DNA of 64,000 nucleotides from Daphnia pulex. Taxonomy: Eukaryota > Arthropoda > Branchiopoda > Diplostraca > Daphniidae. Below the pieces are notes generated by a model that worked only from the letters and a program-made list of their open reading frames with translations, was not told where the DNA came from and did not search any database. This document shows, in pieces, positions 27,543-39,101 of this stretch. Both the position numbers and the translations under genes were made by a program. The first letter of the stretch is position 1; each line of letters opens with the position of its first letter. The DNA lies in assembly GCF_021134715.1 (NCBI RefSeq), contig NC_060022.1:253001-317000 (forward strand), written 5' to 3'.

Positions 27543-29720
27543 ATGTCATTCTGCTTTTCAATGATCTTGATTGTGGTGACCAAATCTTTTGCTGCAGGCA
27601 AACTGCTGAATGGTGCCAATTTAAAATTTGCAGCAACGGATGTAAGTCAGTAATATTTTTGTTTTGACGCATTTTTTCCTTTGCAAATCAATTAATTTTA
27701 AGCTAATTTTAATTCAATTGTACTTGATAACAAATACAATAATAATACATAATATAACAATATGATGGTGGCCTATAGATAATATAATATGTGAAAATCC
27801 GATAACATGTACAGTTCCCGCCGTATAACGTTTTGACTTTGATGCCCGACGGAAATTACACGGACACCGGAAGTTCACCATCTCATTTCGCTTGGCTCGC
27901 AGAAAAACTCAACTTTACGTATGCTTAAAACATAATATGAATTCTAACTTTATTTTGCACACATAGAGATTTGATTTGGTACTCACGAAGTTTTTGGGAT
28001 CGGTTTTTTGTTGAACTAATAGCCCCTAATCGAAAGAATATCTATGCTGTTGATAGCATCATCACAACAGATTTTTTTTTTTTTTTTTTTTAATTTCTGA
28101 TGACAGAATTTCCTATTATTACTTACCGAATGAATTGACTGAAATTAAATATAAAAACATGGGCGACATTTCTATCCTCCTGAGTCTCATTTCAGACAAA
28201 GTAAAATCAATATTCCACTTTGCTCATTGTTTTAAGGAAAAGTACTAATAAACCAAAATTGAACTGTCACAACAGAAAATCGATGGATCATCTAGAATTA
28301 TAATCGAGAATTTAGAGAGGAGAAAATTGGTGGACTTTGCGAATTTCATGTGGGCGGAGCCTTTTGCCATGATTGTCCCTCGACCGGGAGAAGAACCTCG
28401 TCGACTCTTTGCCTTCGTATATCCATTCCAATTGACGGTACTTAGTTTAACATTGAAAATACAGTGTAGCTGTATTTCTAATCTGCAACGTATTGAGTCC
28501 AAAGGTCTGGCTTTTTATCTACATAGCAATGTTCACTACTGTGATTTTCATGGCTCAGTTCGCTAGAATATATTCAAATTTATCCACAGTCATTGACTCG
28601 GTTAGCAGATCGAGACGAATTTCAGTGATTGAACGTTCCATTGATTATTCGATGTATTTGGCCAGCATAGTAACAAATCAAGGTAACAACTTCGTAACAA
28701 TTAATTTTAAACTTATCGTCGTTTTATACGAGTAACGAGTTTTATTATGTATTTCTTGAAGGGAACATTTTAGCTGTTAACCGCCTCTCGTTCCGGTTCC
28801 TTGTTGGGACTTGGGCATTGGTTGCCACTGTTTTGGTCAACAGTTATTCAAGCACAGTCATTTCTTACATGACCGTTTCGAAAAATAAACCAGCCATCAA
28901 CACGTTCGAAGATTTGGTCGCAAGCGAAAACGTAGAGCTCATTGTTCTAGCTGACACCACGACAAAGAAGCAAATCATGGCAAAGAATGATTAATTGGCT
29001 CATCTGTTATTGTAGTTACAATGTTGTCTTAATACGGTTTTAATTGCACATTTAAGGAAGCCGAATCCGCCGGAGCGATGAAGACCCTTGGTGATCAGAT
29101 ACGTAACAACCCAAGTCGCATACTAAACAACCTACAGAAAGTTAGCGACCTCTTGGAAACCGAACGCTATGCTTTCCCCAATGCAAGGACTTCTCTTTGA
29201 GTCTTTACAATATTTTTTTTCTGACATCACCATAACTCTGAATCAATATTATTTCAGCCTCAATCGTTTTGCAACAACTTCGTCGCCAGTCAATTCCAGA
29301 AGAAGGGCCAGTGCCGTTTTAAAACAACCGACCCACTGTCGATGAACATATTTCTGTCTGTGCCTTTACAAAAAAACAGCAAATTCACGCCGATTTTTAA
29401 ACACGCGTAAGTTTATATTTCTGAATTAATTTTGATTTTGAAAGCAACAATTGTATGTACTCTGTCGATATAGTCTGTTGCAACTGTGGGAGACCGGACT
29501 TCCTCAGCACTGGGTGAAAAGCAGTATGCCGCAAGCGCCGAAATGCTTTCAGAAAACGAATCTACCAAATACCGCGATCCCCAAACCCATTAAGTTGGGT
29601 GATTTGACTGGCGCGTTCTTGATTCTGGGTGTCGGTTTTGGTCTAGCAACATTCTTCTTTCTCATGGAAAATATTATTCGTTGCAGATCCCTTAGGACAG
29701 CCACGATTGGCCAAAAATAA
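27543..29720 (+). CDS. Ionotropic receptor (variant glutamate receptor), copy 2
   Basis: Nine exons in the same positions and phases as copy 1: 27543-27641, 27815-27918, 28107-28200, 28276-28437, 28505-28682, 28762-28979, 29057-29182, 29258-29406 and 29474-29720, about 458 residues. It has a signal peptide (MSFCFSMILIVVTKSFAA), ligand-lobe motifs (LMPDGNYTDTGSSP, FAWLAEKLNFT), M1 (VWLFIYIAMFTTVIFMA), a pore region ending VTNQGN, M3 with SYSSTVISYMT, and M4 (TGAFLILGVGFGLATFFFL). Exon 6 (218 bases) and exon 8 (149 bases) match copy 1 in length. Two introns begin with GC: ATCATG|GCAAAG and CCCAAT|GCAAGG. It faces the Kunitz/VWC gene tail to tail. A chemosensory channel role is inferred from family. 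Confidence 0.85.
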
Positions 29721-29940
29721 GACCGAATAAGACAATAGATGTGCGATCACATTATGTATATCCGCTTTGCGCCGCTTTGTTAGCAAAGCAGGCATAAGAA
29801 CTTAAACAGACGTCAATTTAATCTTGTTGAGTTGCGAGATCTTATTGTAATCCATTTGCACGCAATTCGTGTTTAGCGCATCAGTAAATGTTTTAGAAAT
29901 TTACCAAACGATCGTCACAAAATGAAATAATAACGGTCAG

Positions 29941-29969
29941 TTTATTGCTCAGCTTAAAACAATAAATTT
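29941..29969. terminator. Convergent poly(A) signals
   Basis: TTTATT at 29941-29946 is an AATAAA on the minus strand, about 120 bases after the Kunitz/VWC stop codon. AATAAA on the plus strand near 29964 could serve receptor copy 2. Confidence 0.4.
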
Positions 29970-30068
29970 TCAACAAAAAAAGAATAACGATTGAAAAAGT
30001 AATTAGATTTACTGGATGACAAAAAAAATGTTCTGGAAGGTTCAATTGACAATGATGGCTCTCATCTG

Positions 30069-33000
30069 TTACAGCGGAATGGAAGTCGAATCTGTTATGC
30101 AGACACCAATTGGTGGCAACCAGCTTCCGTCTTGGCTTTCTTGAGCTTGAACTTCGCAGTGCTCGTCCTCATCGCAAATGACTTCCTATACTCGATTAAA
30201 ACAAAACATTTTAATATAAAGACTCCCATGGCAATAATTAAGAAAGTTAATATACCTGGCAAACGTTGATTGATGGAGGATTAGCTGACACGCAAGAGTA
30301 GGACGGGCAGCACTGGCCCGGAATGTTCACCGGTCGACAAATGGCTGATCCTAACAAAGGCGGTGGCGGGCAGAATTCTTTCGCGCACTTATTGGTTTTC
30401 ACGGGACTTACAGTAGCGAGGGATTCAGCTAAGGAAAAAACCAATTGAAATTTAAATTAAACTGGTTTCAAATTTACGGAATAATTTCCATGATACGAAT
30501 TACTTGTGAATTCGGTAGTTTCTCCGGCAGCATCGTCGGCCAACATGGCGTTTTTCACGCAGATGCCGATCGGTGGTAGCCACTCCCCATCAACACTTTC
30601 TTGTGACTGAACTTCACAATGTTCTTCCTCTTCGCACTTGACTCCCTGTAAAAATCCAAATAAACAACAAACGATATACGAAACGGAATTATTTGAAAAG
30701 GTCCACATCAGTTTCGTATTATGTATAATACCTCGCAAACATCGATTGACGGAGGATTGGCAGATACGCAGCCGTAATTAGGACAACATTGGCCGTCGAC
30801 AAACTCTGGCTGGCAGATGGCTGAATCCACCATAGGGGGAGGTGGACAGGATTGAGTGACGCAAGTCAATTCCGGCGGAGTCGAGCAATGGCACTCTTCG
30901 CAAGGCGTTTCGGAATCCACCAAACGTTCGCCAACTTTCACAGTCACATTGCCAAATTGGCACGTGCCCTCGGCCGATGTATCGATGACGTCTGCAGGGC
31001 CCAAAGAATTAAGTTAGTACAACTGGAAATATTTTAGAACTTTATTTGAATCTATACTTGTCGTAACGGGTTCCTCATCACCGGGTATTCCAAACCTGGC
31101 ACGGGCTCGGGCACGGGCTCTAGCTTTAGCTGAAAACAAAAGAGAGCAATTAAAATGAATTTAAAATGTTACGCATTAATTCTAATCGAAGCTTTACCGT
31201 CAATCACGGGCGGTGCGCAGGCCGAAAGGCATTCCTCTTGAGAAGGGAAATTGTTTGCGTTGCCTAGACAACCACCGTACGTGAACGGTTTGCATTCTTT
31301 ATCGGCGCCGTCGTAGAAGAATCTCTGCGCGAAACCTCTGCACATTCCAACGTCAGCAGGCAGTTTGCATCGGGCGAATGGATCTACGAATCAAATTAAA
31401 TTTTTAATTATAACTTATTGAGTATTGGATGAATTGAAATGAGGTTTTTTACATACCGACGGGCTCGTTGACAATTTCACCGCAGACTTGGCGGCATTTC
31501 TCCAACGTTTCGAATCGATTTTCATTTCCCTTTGAATTTCAGAAAACATCACGTTAATAAGTTATTTAGATAACGTAATTAATTTGGGGTTTTTGCTTTT
31601 ATACCTCGCAGCCGCCGTAGTTGAACGCTACGCATTTCTCCTTTGTCGAATCGAAGAAATAATTGGTTTCCAGTCCACGACAAGATCCCGTTACTTTGGG
31701 TTGGAGACAAACTGACGGCCTTGTTCTAGCGCTGCTTTCTGGCTGGACATTTCTGCTTCGGGACAGAGCGATAGGCAACGTAGCAACACCTTTTCTGCCA
31801 GGCTCAGGTTGGACATTGATGACCCTGCTAGGGCTATCTTCAGATCCAAGAGCGAAGGGCAATGTAGTCACACCTTGATGTCCAGTTTGGGGTTCGATGC
31901 GGATGACTCTTGTTCCAGGGCTTGCGACAGAGCTGCAAGTATCGAGACAGGCTTCCAAGGTTTCGAAACGGTTTTCATTTCCCTGTTATGGAGAAAAATA
32001 ATCCATCACAATGTATATACAGTTAGAAAAGATAAGGATGTCGCTTATATAATTTTGTTTTACTTTGCAGCCGCCGTAAAGGAACGGGCGACAATCTCCT
32101 TTGGTGGCGTCGAAATGGAACGACGGCCGGGACATTTTACACGGTCCAATCACTTTGGGCAGAAAGCAGAGGTCAGCACTGTTGATGACTTTGGGTGCAA
32201 CCGATCTGGCTTTGCCGAGTTCCATCGGCAACGTCGTGACGCCCTGTTTGCCGGACTCGGGTTGAATTTGAATAATCCTCGTCTTGTTTTCCTTCAGCTC
32301 GGTAGCGCTGACTAAAAATAATAGCAAATGAGATATACCGTAAACATCAAAAGTTAAATAATCAAACGTGAATAAATTAAAAGGGTTCCGTACTGCATTT
32401 GTAGTTGATTGGGCAACACACTCCGGGTGCGTAGACGGGCACGCAGCCTATCCTGTTGTCTACCACGCAATGGGCTTCCCGACAACCTGGACCATCCAAA
32501 CCTGTTTAATATTCCACAGTAAAACAAAACAGTCAGCAATAATTTAAAATAAATAAACAACGATGACATTAGCTTATTATTAGAAAAACTCACCATTGAA
32601 TCCATCGACACAGGTACACCATTTGCAAGGCTGGCCAGAAGGAATGGATTGTCCCTTGAGGTACTCTTTGCCATTGAAGACGCAAATATCATCACGCGGA
32701 CCTTCCTGCTCTGGGCGCTTCTCGGCTATTAGTATACAACGCCAAAATTTCAATAATAATGGGCAAAACAAACATCGCATTGATTATTCTTTTTTTGGGT
32801 GGCTTACGGCATTTGTAAGATGGGCAGCAGGCGCCGGGTGGCGTGACAAGAACGCAGCCTTCCTCTTGAGGCGGGAACGGCATGTCGCAATAAATCTGAT
32901 TGCATTTGATTTTGGCGCCACCTCGACTGCGATAAAAAAACAAATGATTATAACAGACTGCAAAGTGCTGGTGAAAGTTAAGACTGTATAGATATGATGA

Positions 33001-36000
33001 GATATCGGCACTTACTGATGCTCGCTCGCCTCGCAAGTGCAACCTGTTTTGCATGCGTCGTCCTGGTTGAGTTGGGAAATCTCTTGGCCAATGAGGTAGG
33101 AGACATCGCGGTACCGGCAAACTCCTTCAACCGATTTCTCCTCAGCTGTTTTTTAAAAAGTCACAATTGTTTGTTTTGAAAGTACTACAGCACAAATTAA
33201 AATAAATAGAAAACTTACGACAGACAAATCTGGTTGGGCAACACGCTTTCCCTTTGTACTCTGGCCGGCAACCTCTTTCGATAAAGCGCTTGTTGGAGAC
33301 GGGACACGTCACTTCCGAACACTCTGGCGCTATATTTGACCAAATTTTTAATCAGTTTGACTCATTTTGCGTTAATCACTTTAGTTATTACTCGTGTTGG
33401 GTTCATCTCCGCCGCAGGTTTTGTAACAATCGTCGGCCGTTCTGAAATTATTTCGGTTGCCCTGGCAACCGCCAAAGTAGAACAATTCACACCTGTTCTT
33501 CTCCTTAACAAAGGCGAATCGCTTCCATAAGGCGAAACACGGGCCCTTGACGACAGGCGATTGACAAATTTCTTGGCGAGGCTGGAGAATTCCTATTCAT
33601 TATTTGAACAAGGTAAATTAATTCTCCTTTTCTATAAATGCGTGTCCTTTATAACAAAATTTGCTTATAGTACTGGGTTTAGGACCGCAAGCTGCGTTGC
33701 AATCGTCCTGTGAGCTGAACAGATTGGCCGTCTTGCCACAACCGCCGTACATGTAACTCTCGCACTTGCCGGCCGTCGAATTAAACGTCCACGACGGAAT
33801 GGCCGCCAGGCAACTAAACGGACTCGGCGTAACGGGAGGCAAAGTGCACTTGCCATCCGGCTTCATCAGTTCGCTTGGCTCTGTGGGTAATATCACTACA
33901 TAGGGGCGAAATAATACGTATACATATGTAGTATAATCATGATGAGTAGTTATTCACGATTCATGAAGCTTGACTTAATTTTGCCTTCCGGGCATCTGAA
34001 TCGAATAATTACCATATTATAATATCCCCAAGCCAGTTTAGCAAAACAAAAGGACGATCATGCAACAAACAGCCAGGTCCTATAATGTTTAAATATGTAA
34101 GCAGCCAAAATGCAGTGTATTCATTAAAGCAGCGAAATTTCCATCCAGCGATTGAATAGAGGAATAAAGGAGGAATATTTATATTATTTGTTCAATAACA
34201 CATGTAACAGGATGGATCAACTGTGACGTCATGCAGCATCAAGTCAAATGGGAATATAAGATGGGAAAAAAAAAACAATTCGATATCATCGGATCTGTTT
34301 TTGTGGATTATTCCTGGACGGATCATTCCGGCATTGAGGTTGAGGAAGGCAGGAAGGTATACAATTACATCAACTCAGGCGTCAATGATTTCGATCTTTG
34401 CTAAATCTAGAAAACGACAAGAACAGACCAAGCGGAAAAAAAGCATGCTCATCAAATCTTCAGTAACAGCAGCGCATAACAAAATAGTGTCCTAATATAA
34501 TTACTATAGACTTATTATCGAATTTCATTATGACGGAAAAAAAGCCAAAAATATAAGCACGTCGATCAGCCAATAGAAAATAAATAATTCAATAATCAAA
34601 AGGGTTTTGTCTTACCACTGGGATCAGGTCCGCAGGCAGTGTTGCACTCGTCCTGGGAATTGTACAGGTTGGCCGTTTTACCTGGAATCAGGGGAAAACA
34701 AAAATTGCATTTAGTAATTAATTTGGAAAATGACTCGATTGTTTGTTTTTTAAATGAACTTACCACATCCTCCATAAACATAGCTCTGGCACTCGCCAGT
34801 AGTGGAATTAAATGTCCACGACGGAATGAAAGCCAAGCAGCTGAAAGGGCTCGGATTAACTGGTGGCAAACTGCATTTCTCCTGTTTCGTCAATTCTTTT
34901 TCGGCTGCACGTTGATAAGAAAAATATATGAGTGTCATATATAAGTCGATTATGCTGACGTATACCCAAAGTATATTTTTTATACCTGCGACAAGTGGTG
35001 ATGCGGCTGAATCATCCGCCGCTGTGGCGGGTGGCGGCTTGACGGGTCCTTGCAGACCGTTACACTTGAGGTCGCATTCGTCCTCCGAGCTGAAATTGTT
35101 GTCGTTGCCGCCGCACCCGGTGTAAGTGAACGACGTGCAGAGGCCGGTTTGAGTGTCGAAAAAGAAACTGGGGATAAAGGCCCGGCAATTACCGGTGGCT
35201 TTCGGTTGCATGCAGGGAGCAGTAGCGTCGATTTCGCTGATTTTCTTTTCCAATCCTGCACAATTGAAATTGTTATGTTGAATTGCGTCATTCGTTTGGG
35301 TATTAGGCTATAAATTATTATGCAATAGTACCTTCTTTGTTGCATTTGGCCAAACAGGCGAATTCATTTTTGAATAGATTGTCGGTTCCGAAGCATCCGC
35401 CGTAAGTGTATTTCTCGCAGACGCCGGCCTTGGCGTTGTAAGTCCATCGGGGTATCAGGCCACTGCAGGCGATTGGGCTCGGGTTGACGGGCGGCAGTGA
35501 GCAAACGTCCACATCGGCCTTGATTTCTCCTTTGACACCGGGACCTATATATATGATTTGATGGATTATAGGATCAACAGAGTTAAAATACTATACACAG
35601 CGACAAGCAGCAGCAAACTTTGAAACTTGGCGCTATAAATAAATTCGATTCAAAATTTAAAAAGAAGCTTTGGGAAAATGGAGATGGTTAGCAACAACAC
35701 GAAAAAAGCTTCATCTAGAATGACGCCTTTTTGTAATTGAATACCCCGTCTGCGTCCGGCATTGAATGAAGGACGAACGGTCATCACACGTGCTCTCTAT
35801 GCTTGTATACATGTTGTTGGGTTACACTCTGATAGCAATGGTGCTGTGAAAACATGTTATATACGATCAATAATCACGATTCTTATAGCTAGTTCCACAT
35901 TAGAAGAGGTTATACGATAATTCAAACTCGGTTACACCGATTCCCATTCGAAACTCGATCGAGTATCTGCGGATGTAACCTAACGGCAGATTGAATTTCC

Positions 36001-36177
36001 CAGCGCACGATAACGAAATAAGATTGCGCTTGTATGTGTATATACATTCAAAAGGACTTGACTCCAAACGATTCGACTATCCAGACTTGTAATAAAATGA
36101 ACAGAAATCGATAACTCACGAGGAATGGCGAGAACAGCGGATGTAGCGCAGAGCAGGAAAACGATTTTCCGCAACAT
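30069..36177 (-). CDS. Large secreted Kunitz/VWC mosaic protease inhibitor
   Basis: Twenty-one in-phase exons give about 1134 residues: 36177-36120, 35544-35332, 35255-34986, 34904-34764, 34681-34616, 33880-33674, 33592-33392, 33329-33219, 33145-33016, 32926-32808, 32725-32594, 32501-32394, 32311-32064, 31982-31605, 31529-31457, 31383-31198, 31129-31058, 30991-30732, 30645-30504, 30428-30256 and 30185-30069 (the boundary at 30256 is uncertain by one base). A signal peptide (MLRKIVFLLCATSAVLA) precedes five Kunitz domains, then cysteine-rich VWC-like modules (CCPTRFVC, CCPSYKC, CCPINYKC), three more Kunitz domains, an Ala-Arg linker and two repeated VWC/follistatin-like modules ending in LPPIGVCITDS. 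P1 residues in order are S, R, L, L, F, K, R, R. Most introns are phase 1, typical of shuffled extracellular domains. A role as a matrix or hemolymph protease inhibitor, papilin-like in layout, is inferred. Confidence 0.85.
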
Positions 36178-36325
36178 TTTCAGCTGATTCAATTGATTTG
36201 AGAAGTATATAAAACAATTTCAAAGTGAATTGCTATATAGTAGAGTTGTTCTAATAAACGTTCAGTGATTTTCTTCGCGGTTTGTACCGGCGCCGATATT
36301 CTTCTTTAGCGGCTGGCTGGGTTCG

Positions 36326-36360
36326 ACTGAAGAACGAAAGCGACTGGCGGGGTCTTTATA
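36326..36360 (-). promoter_or_regulatory. Core promoter of the large Kunitz gene
   Basis: On the minus strand TATAAA begins at 36360, and TCAGT lies at 36330-36326 with its A at 36328, 32 bases downstream. The start codon at 36177 follows with no intron needed. Confidence 0.6.
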
Positions 36361-38253
36361 CCGCCGGCAACTGAAACGTGCTGCGTGCTTTTTTTTTGTC
36401 GAGCACTATAGCAGCCAGACATCAGCTCTCGCCTTGGAAATTTCCAGCTAGTCAAAGTCAACAACAACAACAAACAGAAAGATCAACGAAGCAAAAACAC
36501 ACACGAAAAGAAGGAGGTCCCACCAGCAAAAAAAAAGGAGTTAAATGACAACCGTGACGTATATACGCTCTTTCATTATCGTCTCGTATTAAATACACAC
36601 ACAAACGCGCTGTGCAATGTTTTACTGTTTGGGTTTTTCTGCTTCGTCTTGTCCTTCTTGAATTTTATTCTTCGTATCACCGTCAATTTCCTGTAGTTGT
36701 GATTGCGCAATTAACTTTTGGATAACTAAATAATAGATTTCTCTATTGTACACACAGCACACATCAGCATCCAAATCGGGATCTTAACCGATTGTTTACC
36801 AATGAAATTCATCCCCAAAACTCGGGAATATAGGTCAACGCTACGGTCCTCTTTTATGGTATATTCAAATCACTTAAAAAGGGAAAAAGAAAATGAGAAA
36901 CTGAAGATGAGGGCAACCAGCAAACGGTATAGGCGACGAAAGTGTGGACGTGAATAATACGCTGCTACCAATTTCACCATAGCTACAGCCAGCGCGCGAT
37001 AGTCTGGTTTTAGCAAAAACAAGAATTTCCACTCAAGCCGCCGGTGCGGGTCATTGTTGACGCACACCGTCTTCGTCAATACCAGCGCAGAAAGTTTCGT
37101 CTTTTTTTTTTTTCGTGAATAAATAAAGAAATAAATTAAGCGCTGCTTTCTTTTCATCCAATATAGTAACTTAATTGACATTAAAAGTTGGGTCGATTGA
37201 TTTGTTTGTTTTAACGGTTATTATAGCTTGAAATTGTTTTCCCACACGGCATTCTATGCCATGTGTCAATAACAAGAAAACAGACTTGATTATTTACGTC
37301 ACACGATGATGTCACCAGGAAGACAGAGAAATCATCACAACGGCAACGTGATCATTCATAACATTAACAACTCAACTGCGTGCTGTGATGACGGAAAAGA
37401 GTCTAAAAGTCATTTTTTAAAAATGTCATTTGTCGGCGGAAAAACCCAGGAGGACTGATGGCTTACGTATATGAGAACTATATATGCGACGTCATATCCC
37501 GATAATTTCCCAATAACATTGACCAACAGCATTCACTTAGAGTGTAAGAGAAAACATGATAAACTCTACTGCGTACACAGTATATTTTTGTTTTCATTTC
37601 GTGACGTCAAAAATTTGTTTCCCGTCATCCGGTCCGCTGAATTTTAATGTTTGTAATTTAGTTTGATCATTTCACTCGGTTTCACTTCATTACAGTCGCA
37701 CTATTTATAACCCTGCGGCCAAATCGGGCCGTCGAGAAAGCGATTACCCTTGACCGATATTTACCTCAATTGAATGCAACAAACCCAGAAATCGCGGTGA
37801 CGCATCGAACGCAGCCGAGCTTGACAATCCTTGTTTGTGTATAGCTATTATACGCACATGAAATAGTGCCTTTGTGGATGACTTTTTTTTTTGTTGGAAA
37901 ATCCCACGACTCTTGCTGCATTATTTACAATAACACAGGAAGTGAAGCAATTGCGTCACTTGACGCGTGATTCCCGCACTGCCCTCACCTTTGTTTACGT
38001 TCAATTTCTCACCCGTCAAGTGCATTGTTGCATACATTAGACATGATTGATGTTTCCGCATCGCTAAAATGGTATTTATTTCAATTAAGAACTTGCAAGT
38101 AAACAACAAAACACTCAGTCTATTAATTACAATTAAATATGAAATAGTTCGGATGTTTTGTTCTCGAAAATTCTCGGGCGCAACTCAGAATCCCCTAACA
38201 ACAAATTTAAATTACCTTATAAGACTATATGCCATAAAATATTTAATTGTTTT
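36361..38253. other. Intergenic between Kunitz genes 1 and 2
   Basis: No coding exon seen. A minus-strand TATAAATAG near 37707 has no gene that I can attach to it. Open frames here lack motifs and splice sites. Confidence 0.35.
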
Positions 38254-38943
38254 CTAGTTATTCTCCTCCGAGTTTGTTGCCGCGGAGCAAGCCAATTGAC
38301 AAGCTTTCTCCGTGGTGAATCTGTTGTCGTTGCCTCCGCATCCGCCGTAGTTAAAAGGTGTGCAGACTCCGGTTGTCGCATCGAAAAAGAAACTCGGAAT
38401 GGCCGCACGGCAAGGTCCGGTAACTTTCGGTTTCAAGCACGCAGATTTAGAAATAGGTTGACCTGAGAATTATACGCACAAACATTTTTTGTTATTGACT
38501 TTTCCAATGAAAACAAATTGTTTTTAAAAAAGTTAAAAAAAGCGAATTGTTTCACCGCTGTTGGATTCAGAACCGCATGCCGCATTGCATTCGTTCTGCG
38601 TGTCGAACAGGTTGGCCGTTCTTCCACATCCTCCGTAAACAAAACTTTGACACCTTCCCAAAGCCGAATTGAATGTCCAGGAGGGGATGAAAGCAAAACA
38701 ACTGATGTTACTGGGATCAACCGGAGGTAAACTGCACATTTCTCCTTTGGTCAGTATGACAACAGAATTCGTTTCGTTGACGATTGGATTTGCTAGTTCA
38801 CATATTCACGAATAACAAATTTGTTGAAAGAAATTGTTTTTAAAAAATAAAGTGAAATAATTGTGGTTTTACTTACGCTGTGGCCTGGCACCGACGGCAA
38901 TCACGCAGAAAAGGAGCACCACTTTGCCAGATGGTTTCAACAT
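38254..38943 (-). CDS. Secreted two-domain Kunitz inhibitor
   Basis: Three coding exons, 38943-38877, 38792-38556 and 38462-38254, in phase, about 170 residues. A signal peptide ([19 protein letters not shown]) is followed by Kunitz domain A ([13 protein letters not shown] to CNAAC, P1 Phe) and Kunitz domain B ([10 protein letters not shown] to CQLAC, P1 Arg), then a short tail (NSEENN). The first domain carries the local CSLPPV signature and the [10 protein letters not shown] core; the second carries the [13 protein letters not shown] and [12 protein letters not shown] pattern. Both are shared with the neighbouring Kunitz genes, which points to tandem duplication. Each domain is preceded by a phase-1 intron. 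An Arg P1 predicts a trypsin-like target for domain B; Phe suggests a chymotrypsin-like target for domain A. Confidence 0.85.
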
Positions 38944-39051
38944 GATGACGTTTAGCACACAGAATCGGAAATATTTCAATCAAAGCTGAAGGGGAATAAA
39001 ATGAGAAGATGAATTTGCTGGATGTCCGCGTTCAGTTTTGATTTCCTCACC

Positions 39052-39101
39052 TGCTGTTGTTTCCTCTCAACTGCCGTGAACCAGCAGCAGCCAACTTATA
39101 G
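39052..39101 (-). promoter_or_regulatory. Core promoter and noncoding exon of the two-domain Kunitz gene
   Basis: TATAAG begins at 39101 on the minus strand, and CAGTT lies at 39074-39070, about 28 bases on. A short noncoding exon appears to end at 39051 (AGCAG|GTGAGG). The exon carrying the start codon begins near 38985 after TTCAG. Confidence 0.45.
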
